A program made the translations under genes and the position numbers. Below the pieces are notes generated by a model. The model did no database searches, was not told where the DNA came from, and worked only from the letters and a program-made list of their open reading frames with translations. Shown here piece after piece: positions 29,426-40,885 of a DNA stretch of 64,000 bases. How positions within the stretch are numbered: the stretch's first letter is position 1; each line of letters begins with the position of its first letter. The stretch is from Colocasia esculenta (taxonomy: Eukaryota; Streptophyta; Magnoliopsida; Alismatales; Araceae): positions 1,860,001 to 1,924,000 of the forward strand of contig CM024753.1 in assembly GCA_014218235.1 (NCBI GenBank), read 5' to 3'.

Positions 29426-32400
29426 TCATAAATCTCGGAATATCTCTTCCAGTGGTATGATACCCACTGAAGGGGAGGATGCCATCTCTCTCAAGCGCTC
29501 TTCCTGAATTTCAACCTTCTTCAAAACTTCCTTTATCTCGGTGGTTTGGACCTTTAACTTCGAATTGGCCTCTTCGTATTGGGCTCGGAGATCTTTCAGC
29601 CGTTGAAGTTCAGCCTCGACATCTGTTAATGCCGCTTTGAGGGCAAGGATCTTATCCTGCAGGACCGCAGAGCTTTCAGCGTTAGCCTCAATCAGATCAA
29701 GGTTGTGATCTTCGGTAGCACACAGAGGTTTTAATGCTCGCTCGCATTCTGAGCGCTGAGTCTGTAACATCATGGCGTACGTGGGCATCTCATCGCGCAT
29801 AAATTGTGCCCGCTTCAAGAATTTAAGCACCAGAGTCACCCTTTGGACCCAATCGTCCAAGGGGCATCCCATAGAAGCTAAAAGCTCCGTCGTTCTGTCC
29901 ACGATAGGCTTGATTTCCTTATAGTGCGGCCGGGGGTCCTGATTAATCATCAATTGCAATATTTCCAAATGATGCTTGATGATGGGCTTGAAGGGGAAAG
30001 AGCGACCGGATGTGATGACTTCTGGCACTTTAAAGTTTATTTGCCCATCCACCTCTGCCCACATGCTAGCATCTACGATACCGGAACAGGACGGTAAGGC
30101 TGCAATAGAAGATGAGCCCTCTACATGATAGACAACTTGAGCCTCTGGCATGACAGTAGTGGACGCGGATTCTTCCGCCATTGTTGCAGCTTCAATACGC
30201 AAAACTTGCGACTGAGGAGGGATGCTTGAAGAGTCCGACACCTGCATCGAGGCGCCTTCACCAGCCTTTAACGCCACCTCACTTGCGCCCTCTCGAACTG
30301 CGATACGCAGAGGGTTATATACTACTATTGCCCATGAAAGGGAAGGATCAACCTCGGCCGAAGGCAAGACTCCTGAGCTTAGGACCATTGGAGACAGATC
30401 ACGCTCCTGTGCAGCGAAGATATACCATTATGAGAGTGACGCGGCATAAATTCAGTCACCTCTACAAAAATGGAAATAAGCTAAAGAGTTACCGGAAGAA
30501 TGTCTCGAGTTGCCGTAATCTCCGTCTCAATAATCGGCGAGGCTGCGGCACTACTAGTGGAGTCATCTCTGATGCCCTCCAAAGCAGAGATCTTTTCTGC
30601 AGAGGATACGTCAGAGGAGGCCCTAGTCTTGCCAGATGCGGAGATGTGCCTAGCCCCGTCGGTGCTCGAAGAACTTTCCGAAGAAATGGTAACCGGAGTT
30701 TCGCTAGAAGAGACCCGCACGCCTCCGCGAATCTTCGACAGTGCGAGCCTCCCTGCGACTCGGGAACTTGAGCGAAGGGGGACTTGCAACGTTGTGGGTT
30801 TTGGAGGATGCACTTTAGTTGCCTGCCGCTTACCCTTTGCCGATGGAGCGGGAACATCTAAAATATCCAAACATAAAGGGTGTTAAAACACCTAAAAATA
30901 TATGTGTGAGCCATTATACAATGAAACCTTACTTGGAAGGAGGCTCAGTTCAGAAGATAATCTTGCAGCACCAAAAACTACGGGAATACCTTCTAGCACC
31001 GCCCCTTGCTCTGGGACGGGGGCAACAACCTCCTCAGTCGTTGGAGGTGTAGGTGTATCATGTGGAGCTGCCGCTATGGAGGACGCTGCGATTTCGGATG
31101 CTGCAAAAAGACCACTAAAGATTAAATGTGTCCCTCTTATGTGCATAAGTGTAAGAAGGAAAAGGAAGGTCGCAGGGGTCTTCATCCACCAGAGGGGCAC
31201 TCACCAATATTCTGGCTAGCAAATTCCTCAAATGAGGGAATAGTTGGGCCAGGGCCAACTATGGAAGATTCGGGCTCTTTTGCAAGCTCTTGCTGTTTGA
31301 AAACGATGGCCTTCTTAATAGCGACTGCTACAGAAGATTCAGTGACCTTGGCACGCTTGGCTGGGGGTGATGAAGTCTCTGGGACGGAGGCTTTAGAATC
31401 AAAATGAGTAGGCTGCTTCACCGCAGATAGTAGCCTCCGATACTGAGTTACTCTTTGTTCTGCAGCATAGTCTGACAAAGAAAAGAAGCATTAAGATCAA
31501 ATATGCTAAAAACAGGATACTGGCAAAGGCCACCGAGATAAAAACAGATAGAAGAGTAAGTTACCTGGAACCCCATTGTACAATCGTGACAAGGGCCAGT
31601 ACGTCAGAGCGGGCTGCTTGCCTCGTGAGGCTGCCTCTTTAACCAGCCAGCAAACATCGTTGATCTTTTGGCACAATTCCGCCAGGACAGCCAAATCTCC
31701 ATTGCCAGAAGAGCAAAGAAAGTAATAGAGGCTTAAATGGTCCATTCCCCAAGCCTCTGCATAATGAAAAGAGATGTGCAGATCGCAATCCAGAATTGCA
31801 TCAATATCGGACTCGATATTCAACTTGTGAGTCTGCAGTAGAACAAAAAGCCAACTAGTCCGTCCATAGTATCCTGGTGTTCGCTCAGCTCTGGGCACGA
31901 AACTCCTCCATGGAAAATAAGAATCGGCTTCACCTCGGGATGAAACCATAGATGGACTACTCTCTTCAAGAGGCAGAGGAGCAGCAGGCGGCAGTGCATC
32001 CGAGCCAAGTTTGCTTAGATGTTGAAGAGTACTGGGAAAGGCATCAGCAGATACCTTGGCCTTGAGAAAGGAAGATGCAGGAGGTTGTTTCTTTGATTTG
32101 TCTCTGGCTGCTATATAAGAGTCCACAGCCTTTATATCATTGAACTTGAGCCGAAGAAGGTGGTCTCTGTCAATCTTAATAAAGGACTTAGGCTGAGTCT
32201 TCAAAATTTGCTGCTCAGCCTTGTCCCAACAGTCCAACTTCATGTTCCTGTAAAAGCTGGTCCTCGCGTTCCACCATTTTATATAATCTGGGGTCACCCG
32301 GGGCGTCCGGCCAAGCATTGGTACTCGAAAGGTTGAAGGGTCTTGGCGGTGGAAGAAATCCCACCATCTCCTTGCTTCATCTGCTGCCTTTAAGCCCTGG

Positions 32401-34213
32401 ACCGCTCTTTCCTCCAAATCAAATTGTGCGCTGGACGGAGGGATATGCTGGTTGTATCCAAAATTCCTGCCAAATCGGAAAGGATAGTATGGCTCCATAT
32501 AAACAGTTTGTCCCCTTCTAAAAGTCAGTACACTGGGACGAACAGACAGAGCCCAGTCCCTCAATTCTGGCTCTAAACATGATCTCACTAGCCTCCGGCC
32601 GCTGACAATATGTGTATATTCTTCAGAAATATAGTCACTGCACTCCCTGTACCTGTTCACCAATGGACGAGAATGGCTGGCTAGCGCCCAAAAATGAATT
32701 GTCCCAGCAGACTCCATGGGAATGCTTGTCAGTCGCCCCCGAATGTCATATAGTTGAGTGGAAGTAGAAGGCGGCTCCACACTTGCAAACTCAAGCATGC
32801 GAGGGAACAGCATAGGAGCCTGAATTGATATGGGAGCAAACTCTGGAAATAAAGTACAAGCCCAGGCATTGAAGAAGTGGATTGGACTGATGATGCGCCT
32901 TGTGCGAGGAAAATCATCATGACTCAACTCCCCTAAAGTTCGGTAGATCAGACACAACACCGCCGGACAAAGAGATAGCCTGACTCCCCAAGCCATCTGG
33001 CATGCTGGATAGATAGCTTCAGGGCGAATGACCGTATCATCACCGCTGGGCATGGCGAAAGTGCACAACCAGTACACTAGATAAGCAGCACAATGGGTGT
33101 AGGGGTCCACATTGGCAGGATTCGGCCCCTTCCGGTCACCCTTGAATGCAGATTCTGAAAGTTCAACCTTTTGATATGGCTTTCTTGTCAACTTAACTGT
33201 GCCGCCAATAGAAGGGAAGCCCTCATACCTTTGTTCAGTGGAAAAGAAATATTTCAGCCACATGTGGCATCTGATTCTCCGATGATCTTTGGAGGAAGTG
33301 CCTTCGCTATAAGAAAGGAAAAGGGTTCGATACACCTTCATAAGATAACGATACGAGAACCCCAAGTGTAAAAGGTGTTGAATTGGCTGTTGAAGACCTC
33401 GATTAGCCCACAACAGAGACCACGAGAGATGGGATCGTTGTATCTCGCGGCATATACGCTGTGGTACACACCAGCTGCCATCAACAGAGGCGCATAATTT
33501 TGCAAGACATATTCTGTCGCCTCCACAACAAAAGCTCTAAATTTGTGAGAGTCTGTAACCCTCAAGTCTGCAAACCAGCCAATGGCTAGCTGGTACTTGA
33601 ACCGGATTGCCAAGCAATCAAGAACATAAGGCTCGTCCCTATAACCCCATTTCAACGGGGCCAAGAGCAGGCCAGGAGATGAACGTTCATTGGTCACTCT
33701 GCCTGAAGAATTGTCCCACCTGGCTGGGATAAAGATGGGAGCCCTGGTCAACTTGTTATCTTCTGGCACCAATTCTCCGAGCCCCAAAACAGGCTTCCAC
33801 AAGCAGGGTCCGCCTAGCTCATACATCGGTTCAGCTCGTGGTGTGCTACCTGACATACTATCTCTTCCCCAAAGGATGGCTCTCTCAATCTGCTGGACCA
33901 AGAATATATCACGCTTTCCCTTCAGTTGATGAGATCGAAGGAAAAGCTGCAAATGCTTATCCTTGGGGAAGTCGATTCGATAGTCGCTTGACCGATTGAA
34001 GGTGGTCGAAGTGGCATGTATGACAAGTCGTCTTTCTTCCATACTGTCAGTTTCCGAGTCTGAGGAATCGGCCAACATAACAAAATCTTCATGCCGTCGG
34101 CTCAACTCGGACAAATTCCTCCATGTCACCACTGGTGGCATGCTATCAATACCAAAGCTAGCGCCACACGCCATTGTGCCACTGGTAGAAGGGGAAGACT
34201 GTTCTGAAGCCAT
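29426..34213 (-). CDS. Antisense multi-exon plant mobile domain (PMD) gene carried by element B
   Basis: Exons on the minus strand: 34213-31565, 31471-31205, 31100-30933, 30857-30493 and 30406-29426. Each of the four introns (93, 104, 75, 86 bp) has GT...AG ends, and the joined exons keep one frame (phases 1, 1, 1, 0). Exon 1 encodes a PMD-like domain with the hallmark block YLVYWLCTFAMPSGDD...CQMAWGVRLSLCPAVL (around 33080-32940). The last exon encodes a helical region and a C-terminal coiled coil (about 29650-29480). PMD is shared by MAIN/MAIL1 nuclear proteins and by transposon proteins; the biochemical role is not established. One frameshift lies in exon 1 at about 33338-33345. An acceptor-like CTTTGTAG lies 6 bases before the ATG, suggesting an intron in the leader. 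Confidence 0.8.
30407..30492 (-). other. Intron 4 of the antisense PMD gene
   Basis: Donor TTCCG|GTAACTC, acceptor CGCTGCACAG|GAGCG, phase 0. The exon-4 frame would stop three codons into this intron if unspliced. Confidence 0.75.
30858..30932 (-). other. Intron 3 of the antisense PMD gene
   Basis: Donor CCAA|GTAAGG, acceptor GATATTTTAG|ATGTTCC, phase 1; at 75 bp it is near the minimum plant intron length. Confidence 0.75.
31101..31204 (-). other. Intron 2 of the antisense PMD gene
   Basis: Donor TTG|GTGAGTG, acceptor CTTTTTGCAG|CATCC, phase 1. Confidence 0.78.
31472..31564 (-). other. Intron 1 of the antisense PMD gene
   Basis: Donor CCAG|GTAACTT, acceptor TTCTTTGTCAG|ACTATG. Its removal joins codon position 1 of exon 1 to positions 2-3 at the start of exon 2, keeping the frame. 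Confidence 0.78.
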
Positions 34214-35095
34214 AAGTCTACAAAGGTGATACGAATCAGTTAGAGGTCAAAAGGGGCAAAAATACAGAAAAAAATATATATATAACTTGCAGACAAAATT
34301 TCGACAGCACCTCCCCAGCCCGAGAGCTGTGGGGCGTGCCATGGGTACGCATCCACGCACTAAGACGAGATGGCCCCAAACAGACGGCAGCGCTGAGCAT
34401 GCCAAATGGCTCTCCGGAAACCATCCCGACCCCGAGGCCTAGCCTGCAAAGGAGGATGGCCCAGTGCCTGACTAAGCCCGAAGGCCAAATCACATGAGAT
34501 CAGTTATACATATATGTACTAATAGCAATAAAAAAAAGGAACTCAAGGTGGCATCTGTGGTCTCCCTCTGCTGTTTCAAAGACACCACTTAGCCTGGCCT
34601 GTCACAGTGTCACATGATTGGGAAACCACCAAATCAGCTTCTAGAACCTGCTGCTCCACCAAACTCTCAAGCTTCAGTGCATCTTTAATTGCTCCACACC
34701 CTCACAAACTAGGGGCTTATGTCACTGATTCGAAGTTCATACCTCACTCCGATTAAGATGGCATCAAGCAAACCCCATGAGGGTCCAGATTTGTACTGAT
34801 TTATCATTCAAAGTCTTGCAGTGCCCCCAGGCCATCAAACCATATGGGATTTCCTCCCTGCCTGGCGTTATGACTAAAGATAAAAATGGTACATCATCAC
34901 AGGGGGTATAACCCTTACAAGGGAGGAGCTTGATTTAATATACAGCCCCAGCATCAAAATGCCATCTGAAGTATTCACGCAGAGTAGAATGCGTCATTTG
35001 CTTAATCCTGGAGCTACGGGGAAAGCATCCGGCTAGGGCCCTCTCATCAACAGAAGATATTACGCCTCAGCTACCACACATAGGCCTTCTGACTG

Positions 35096-35105
35096 CTATT
35101 TATAG
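35096..35105 (-). promoter_or_regulatory. Candidate TATA box of the antisense PMD gene
   Basis: The minus strand reads CTATAAATAG, a strong TATA match about 880 bases before the ATG, which fits a leader containing an intron. It is nearly palindromic (GCTATTTATAGC), so direction is not proven. Confidence 0.45.
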
Positions 35106-35854
35106 CATACACAGGAAATGATTAAAGAAGGCTCCCTTGCTGCTCATCGCCATGTGCTGTTAACACCTCCTCTACAAGACCCAGAACCGGCGAAACCCCC
35201 ACCCATGTGGCCGTCGTCGCTCGCCTCCCGAAGGCACTACATCAGCTAGAGATGTGTTTCACAAGGTCTTGATGCCCTAACTGCTTGAAACCAGAAGAGT
35301 AGAAGACATGGAAAGAAGGAGGCGCTCGACTACCCTCTGGCGCCGAGAAACTACCTTCACGAGGCTTCCAGCACCGCCACGGTTGCGCCCCTCTGTTGCC
35401 CCCGAAACCTCAATATTGTCACCAACGAAACCTGAGCGCCGCCTTAAATGGAGCCCCGGTCACCACCTGGAGCTTTCCTCCCTTCACCGACCACCGCAGG
35501 AGGCCAGGGACAACCCTGTCACACAAGGAGGGAATAGTTGAGGTTGACTCCAGTGCTCTGGCGCGTCTCTGCCGCTGCAAAGACTTCTGCGTCGCACCTT
35601 CACCCGCCCCCCCCCCCCCCCCCCCCCACGCCGCTGTCGCCGTTGCCTCCAGATGCCGCTGTAAGGGGAGACGAATATGAGAGGAGTCTTCCGCGCCAAG
35701 GCACCGCCGAAGAAAGGGAGAAACGCGATGTGCCTTTTGAGGCGGTGCAAGCATAGGATCCGATCGGGTCCCTCACTGCTGCCAGGTCCCTCACGGGCCT
35801 ACAAATCCCCAGGCCGAGCCGCTACATCGTTGTTGCTTCTAACGGACCAAACGC

Positions 35855-36165
35855 CACCGGTCCAAACACCATCGATCCAGGCAACATCTTCCCCCACACC
35901 GGTTCAGAAGCTGCCGATCTGTTTTTCCCAGTAGGCTCAAAGAAGCGGGTCCGGTCCAGAGTCTGCCGATGAGATCCGCTACTGATCCATGGCATTGGCG
36001 GTTCAGGGAAATGGGAACCGGGTTCGGGGGCTGCCGTTCAGCAGGCTCCACCGGTCCGAGCGCCACCAATCCGGGCAGCATCTCCCCCCACGCCGGTTCA
36101 GAAGCTACAGGCCTGGCTTTGCCAATCAGTTCGAGGAGGCAGGTCCGGTCCAAAGTCTGCTGTCT
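35855..36165. repeat. Direct repeat with 194-bp period
   Basis: The segments beginning CACCGGTCC at 35855 and 36049 share CCGGTTCAGAAGCT and GGTCCGGTCCA(G/A)AGTCTGC at matching spacing, with frequent transitions between copies. Confidence 0.8.
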
Positions 36166-36618
36166 TGGCGTCCTCAACCCGAGGACATATGCATACACAA
36201 GCAATAAGTATTAAAAGAAAATCATCATCAGGTCAAGAATTACACCAGAAATGTCACCACACTAATACTTAAAGCTATCAGCATCATGTACACCATCGGA
36301 TCAAAGATATTGGATCAGTATTTGTGTTGATTCGTAAAGGCTATAATGTCAATATTTTTTTGGCTTGTCGATGTCGTCAAATCAAGACGTCACTGCATCA
36401 ATCAAGTTTCAACAAGACCGTCCGCATGGCAACACGTCTAAGGACCGCCATTCGGCCGACAGACAACAGATCACCAGATGTTACAAGACAACAGAATAAC
36501 AAGAGATCGACAGTCAATGAAGCTGAACGATAGCAGAACACAAGAGGAATTCAAAAGAAGGTCATGAAGGGTACACCTGCGGACGCTGCTCTGCTCGGTT
36601 CTCACTTGCACCGTCCCC

Positions 36619-36632
36619 AGGTGGGGGGCATT
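36619..36632 (+). promoter_or_regulatory. Polypurine tract of element B
   Basis: AGGTGGGGGGCATT directly precedes the 3' LTR, the place and form expected for the plus-strand primer. Confidence 0.8.
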
Positions 36633-37817
36633 TGTCTGCACCCATTTTGGGATTATCGGGCCTCAAATGGGCCATCAACCCAAGAAGGAAAGGCGTTGCT
36701 TGGTCTGCAGTACCGAACAAATGGCAGCCATTGTAAATAGGTAAGAAGAGAGGGTCTCTTTTGAGGGGAGGCTTATGCCACATCAGCCCTGAAAAAGTGC
36801 ACCTTAAAAGGGGCCTTTTCCATGCAAAGGGCGATCGGAGCAGCCAGAGGGAAAGGGAGGCCAGCAGCAAGAGGGAAGGAGAAAGGCTTTGTGCGGCGCT
36901 GAGGGCTTGTGGTTCTCGACGGCAGAAGAAGGAGCCAGAAGAGGGAGAGGAGGAGAGCGACCAATCTATTGAATTGTGGGAGGAGTCCTTAAGAAGAAAA
37001 GAGAGCAGAGGGAAAGAGAGGGTCCGGTCTCCTGTGCAATTCCCCTCCCCTGTCATTTGTTTATGTTCTTGCTTTGTTTCCTTCCCCTGTACCTTTGGCT
37101 CTGAACAAAATAGAAAAGGAGAATTTGCTCCTCACGTGAAGCATCAGATTGTGTATATTATCTTTTTATATGTCTTATGTGTGAGCATGTATATAGTTCT
37201 GTCATCTACCCTCACCGATTTTGATGTGGTGGAAGAAAAGAAAGAAGGTGGGGGCCTTCCCTATGCAATGAGCTGGGTAATTTAATGCCCATTATCGTTC
37301 ATAGAGGAATTGAGCAAACTACCCCCTCCCCAGTTCACATCGTTAACCTGTTAGGGACATTACTATAATTATTTTCTTCTTTCCATTAATTCCGTGATGC
37401 CTACTTTAAGACATGATCGGCCTTTCATCTATATCACAAATAAGATCTCAGATGTTCTTGGGCGTGGGATATATGTAATGCCCATGCCTGGTGCTCAGAG
37501 ACTAAATCAGCCCGGTTGCTGTGTTTGTTCTAATTACTAACCAATTCCAGTGATTGTTTGTGTGATCTGAGTTTGCACCGATGTCTTACACAAGGACAAT
37601 AGCCTGTTGTTTAATCTGAGCACCTCAAGGCTGAGCTCTCATCTTCCATATGATGTGCATCGGCCGTCATTTACTGAGCTATGTTTTCTCTGTATAAATC
37701 CTTCTCAAAACATTGATCTATGCCACTTCGAATTCCTTCTATCTGGCATTGGTTTTGCACAAAAGAATTTCCATTCAATCCCCGTGTCATTTCCTCCCTT
37801 GAGTGGATGTTGGAGCC

Positions 37818-38186
37818 TTGAACGGTGGCCCTGCACAATGCCACCGTTCACCCTCCTTCTCCACAGCAACCCACAACTAAAACATCAATAAAACCCTTGA
37901 ACGGTGGCTAATCGGAAGCCACCGTTGAACCAAAACCCTGTGTAAATGGCAGAGAACTCCCCTGACCGGCGGCCTCTCCTGTCCCACCGTTAAGCCTCCA
38001 CCAGTACCTAAAAGCCCTTGACCGGTGGCTCCCCCCCTTCCCACCGTTCAAGCTCTATTTGATCACCTTTGTATGTATAAACCACCAACTTTTTCCCCCT
38101 TGAGGGATGTTGAGATGCTGAACGGTGGCCTTCATCAACCCCACCGTTCAACTCTCTTCTCCTCTACCTTTTGCCATCGGTCACCC
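37818..38186. repeat. Hairpin-forming repeat array in the 3' LTR
   Basis: Counterpart of 13572-13936, with the same units in the same order; most paired halves are conserved. Confidence 0.85.
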
Positions 38187-38424
38187 TAACCCAAGCACCC
38201 CGAAATGGCTAATCCATGGGTGAACTAAAAGAATGTGTGGTATTTAATTCTGAGATAATATTCCATCAGTTTTTACCCGATTCGCGGTCTCGGCGTATAC
38301 CGGTCTTCTCGAGTACGACTTGAGAAGCGGTGCCGTGTGCCGTATTGTTGTTGCTTCTGCATCAACATCATTGTTGGCACCGTCTCCATCATGGTGGACG
38401 GATGTCATGCACACCCCCCCAAGG

Positions 38425-38432
38425 TATAAATA
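38425..38432 (+). promoter_or_regulatory. TATA box of the 3' LTR of element B
   Basis: TATAAATA; the base after it differs from the 5' copy. It could drive transcription into the right flank. Confidence 0.65.
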
Positions 38433-39916
38433 AGGGGAGGTGCTGCCGAATTTCTGCGTGATGATTTCCGAATCCGCTTGTGCCAATATAATCACCGGAC
38501 AACTTGTGTTGCAATCCGGAATTTGGCAAATATTATGTCGCCATTGTCTGGCGAACATTGCCCCGTGGGCGACGCCTCTGGTTTATAGGTGAGCGTCCCT
38601 AGGTGCTACCCTGACATACTGTGGGCAAGGGTAGCTACCATCAAACCGAATTTTATCGTACTAAATTTCCGTCGATTCTTAACTTTGTTTCTGTGATTGC
38701 GATCTTGACAGTTGGTGTCACGTCTGTGCTTATGCAAATGAGATAAATGACCATTAACGCATCGTACATTATCCGGTCAACGCGTTCGACATAAAAAAAT
38801 ACAAATGAGAAAAAGGACAAAATCGCTATAGGAGTGACAAATGTGCAATAATTATAATAATTAAATGAGGGCCCAACAATAGAAAACAAAAAAAATGTGT
38901 GTTACAAGATATTAATATAACACAAGAAAACATCAAGAACAAAAAAAAAAGGAATTATAACATCAGGATAAATCAAAGAGAAGAAAGACCTGATGATGAA
39001 AAGGACTATTTGGGGCTGTCACATAGTGGCCACCGTTCATCGTTCCACACTCTTGAGACTGCCATTTAACATCATCGGTGAGTACAGAAGCCTTCACCGT
39101 TCAGCTCTCCATCCACATGAACTAGCCCCTCGCTGATCAGACATCGTATGTCCAAATGGTAGGATGAACGGTGGAGGATATGGAGGCCACCGGTCAAACC
39201 ATCCAGCATACTGAAATTCCCCACCGGTCAAACCGTTCAGCACATTGGAACCCCCACCGTTCTAACCTGACATGTGTGTGCACAAAACCCATTTTACCAT
39301 TTAAACCCCCACATACCCATTCACGCTTACACCACTCTACACTCTTTCTCTCTCCTCATTAAATGCACCACCTCCCTTCTCTCTCTATCCACTAAGGCCA
39401 CCGTTCGCTTTTCAAATGCTCAGCCATTTTCTACACACACACACCATCAGTCAGCCCCACACATATGCATAAGCCCCGGTCCAAACCATGCCGGTTCACC
39501 CCCCACCGAACAAACTCCCATGCGCTCTCTTTCTATCCACCATCCCTGTTGTTTAGCACCCACTCCCATCAGGCCATCATCTTAGTCCCCATTTCAAATC
39601 CCATTAAACACATGCATACGTAGCCACGTGCATACACATATCCCCACTGTTTCCAAGCTTAAGCTTCCATGCATGCACACCTTTACATATGCACAAAGCC
39701 TTTAAGAAAATATGCATGCACATACGTACAGGTACCTGGCTTCCCCCCCTTTCTTTTATTTGATCAATTAAAAAAAACAAGTAAAAAAAAGAGAATAATG
39801 AAACCAATGAGATAAGAGCGAACTAAAAAAAAAGGGGATTAAGTTAAAAGAAACAAACCATAATACAAAAAAAAAATGAATTAAGTCAGGTCCTTGTTAT
39901 AATTTCAAAATTAAGC

Positions 39917-39968
<52 letters not shown>

Positions 39969-40880
39969 ACATGACAATTTCACAAATAAATAATAAAGAG
40001 TGATTTAATAACAAGGAGACATGAATAATTCCAAATCAAAGATAAATACAAAAAAAATAGTTTCAAATAAACCCAAAGTTATGAGAGAATCAAATAAAAA
40101 AAATAATATCTTAAATAAAGAGGCCAATTAAATAATTTCGGGTCACATATTTTAACCTGGAACAAAAGTCTCAATAAATCTTAAACTCAAACAAATCAAG
40201 AGAACTAATTTCAAATAAAAAGAAGCCTGAAATCAAATAAAAGTCCCTTATTAAATCAAATAACCAAAAAAAGATTAAATCAAACTAAAAGACCAACAGA
40301 TCAAAGAGACAACCCAATAAAAGATCAAACATAATAAAAAAAAATGCAAAAGACCAAAAGAAAATAAATCAAATAATGTTGAAACCAATTCAACCCTTTT
40401 AAATAAATCTGAAATAACGCGTCAAATGTTATGCTTTGGTCGTCTTGCGTTAGGCGCAACTAGATTTACATTTATGCGTACCTTTTATCGGATGTTTCCA
40501 TTAAAAGCCACAAGACTCTTTATTCTGGCGATTAATCAAGGGTTTTCCCTCTTAGAGGGATGTAATTAACGTCGTTGCGCTTAGGCAACGGCGGGATCTT
40601 GGTCCCGACCCGATCTCCACTTTCGTTTGACGAAGTCAAAGGGCGCGCGAACAAACCTAAAGTCCTTCGATTCTCGGAGGCAGAACATATTGTCACTTCG
40701 GTGACTGACACGACTGCGCTATGCGATTGCGGGTTCATCTCTCGTCATTACCGCTCAAGTAGCACCGACGAGACTCGAATTCGTAATGTGCATCTATACA
40801 CATGAAAACATGATAAAGAGAACATTTAAATTTTAAATTTAAATAATTTGTGATGGATATTTGAAAAATCCATTTCCACA

Positions 40881-40885
40881 CTGCT
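40881..40885. repeat. Right target-site duplication of element B (ctgct)
   Basis: Matches 12387-12391. Confidence 0.93.

Larger units (their letters stand above)
34214..36618. other. Long non-coding tract between antisense gene and 3' LTR
   Basis: Probable leader and promoter of the antisense gene. A candidate leader-intron donor on the minus strand (GTGAG|GTATGAA) lies at about 34742. A C-run of about 20 lies near 35608-35628. The many open frames in the GC-rich 35300-36200 part lack recognisable domains. Confidence 0.5.
12392..40880 (+). mobile_element. Giant Tat/Ogre-type Ty3/gypsy LTR retrotransposon B, complete, 28.5 kb
   Basis: LTRs start TGTCTGCACCC and end TTTCCACA. They are flanked by perfect 5-bp duplications ctgct. 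Without the nested solo LTR and its duplicated 5 bp the element is about 26.8 kb. Plus strand: PBS, decayed gag region, protease, RT with dual RNase H, integrase. Then a long non-coding tract with a minisatellite, a spliced gene on the minus strand, a second long non-coding tract, a polypurine tract and the 3' LTR. Such size, long LTRs, dual RNase H and a 3' antisense gene point to the Tat group (Ogre/Retand/Grande-like). The in-frame stop in integrase and the gag-protease disruptions suggest it is not autonomous, or that the assembly holds indel errors. Confidence 0.95.
36633..40880 (+). repeat. 3' LTR of element B (4,248 bp)
   Basis: Matches the 5' LTR end to end except for the nested solo LTR. 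Followed directly by the duplication ctgct (40881-40885). Contains the hairpin array (37818-38186), the TATA box and a longer TA run (39917-39965). No protein-coding gene is supported inside. Confidence 0.95.

Noticed and set aside
33338..33413. Intron between the two parts of the first PMD exon
   Set aside because: No usable GT-AG pair fits the short overlap, and domain sequence continues without a gap; a one-base frameshift explains it better.
36562..37285. Open frames in the 3' LTR of element B (also at 12732-13043)
   Set aside because: Lie in LTR DNA, differ between the two LTR copies, no domain.
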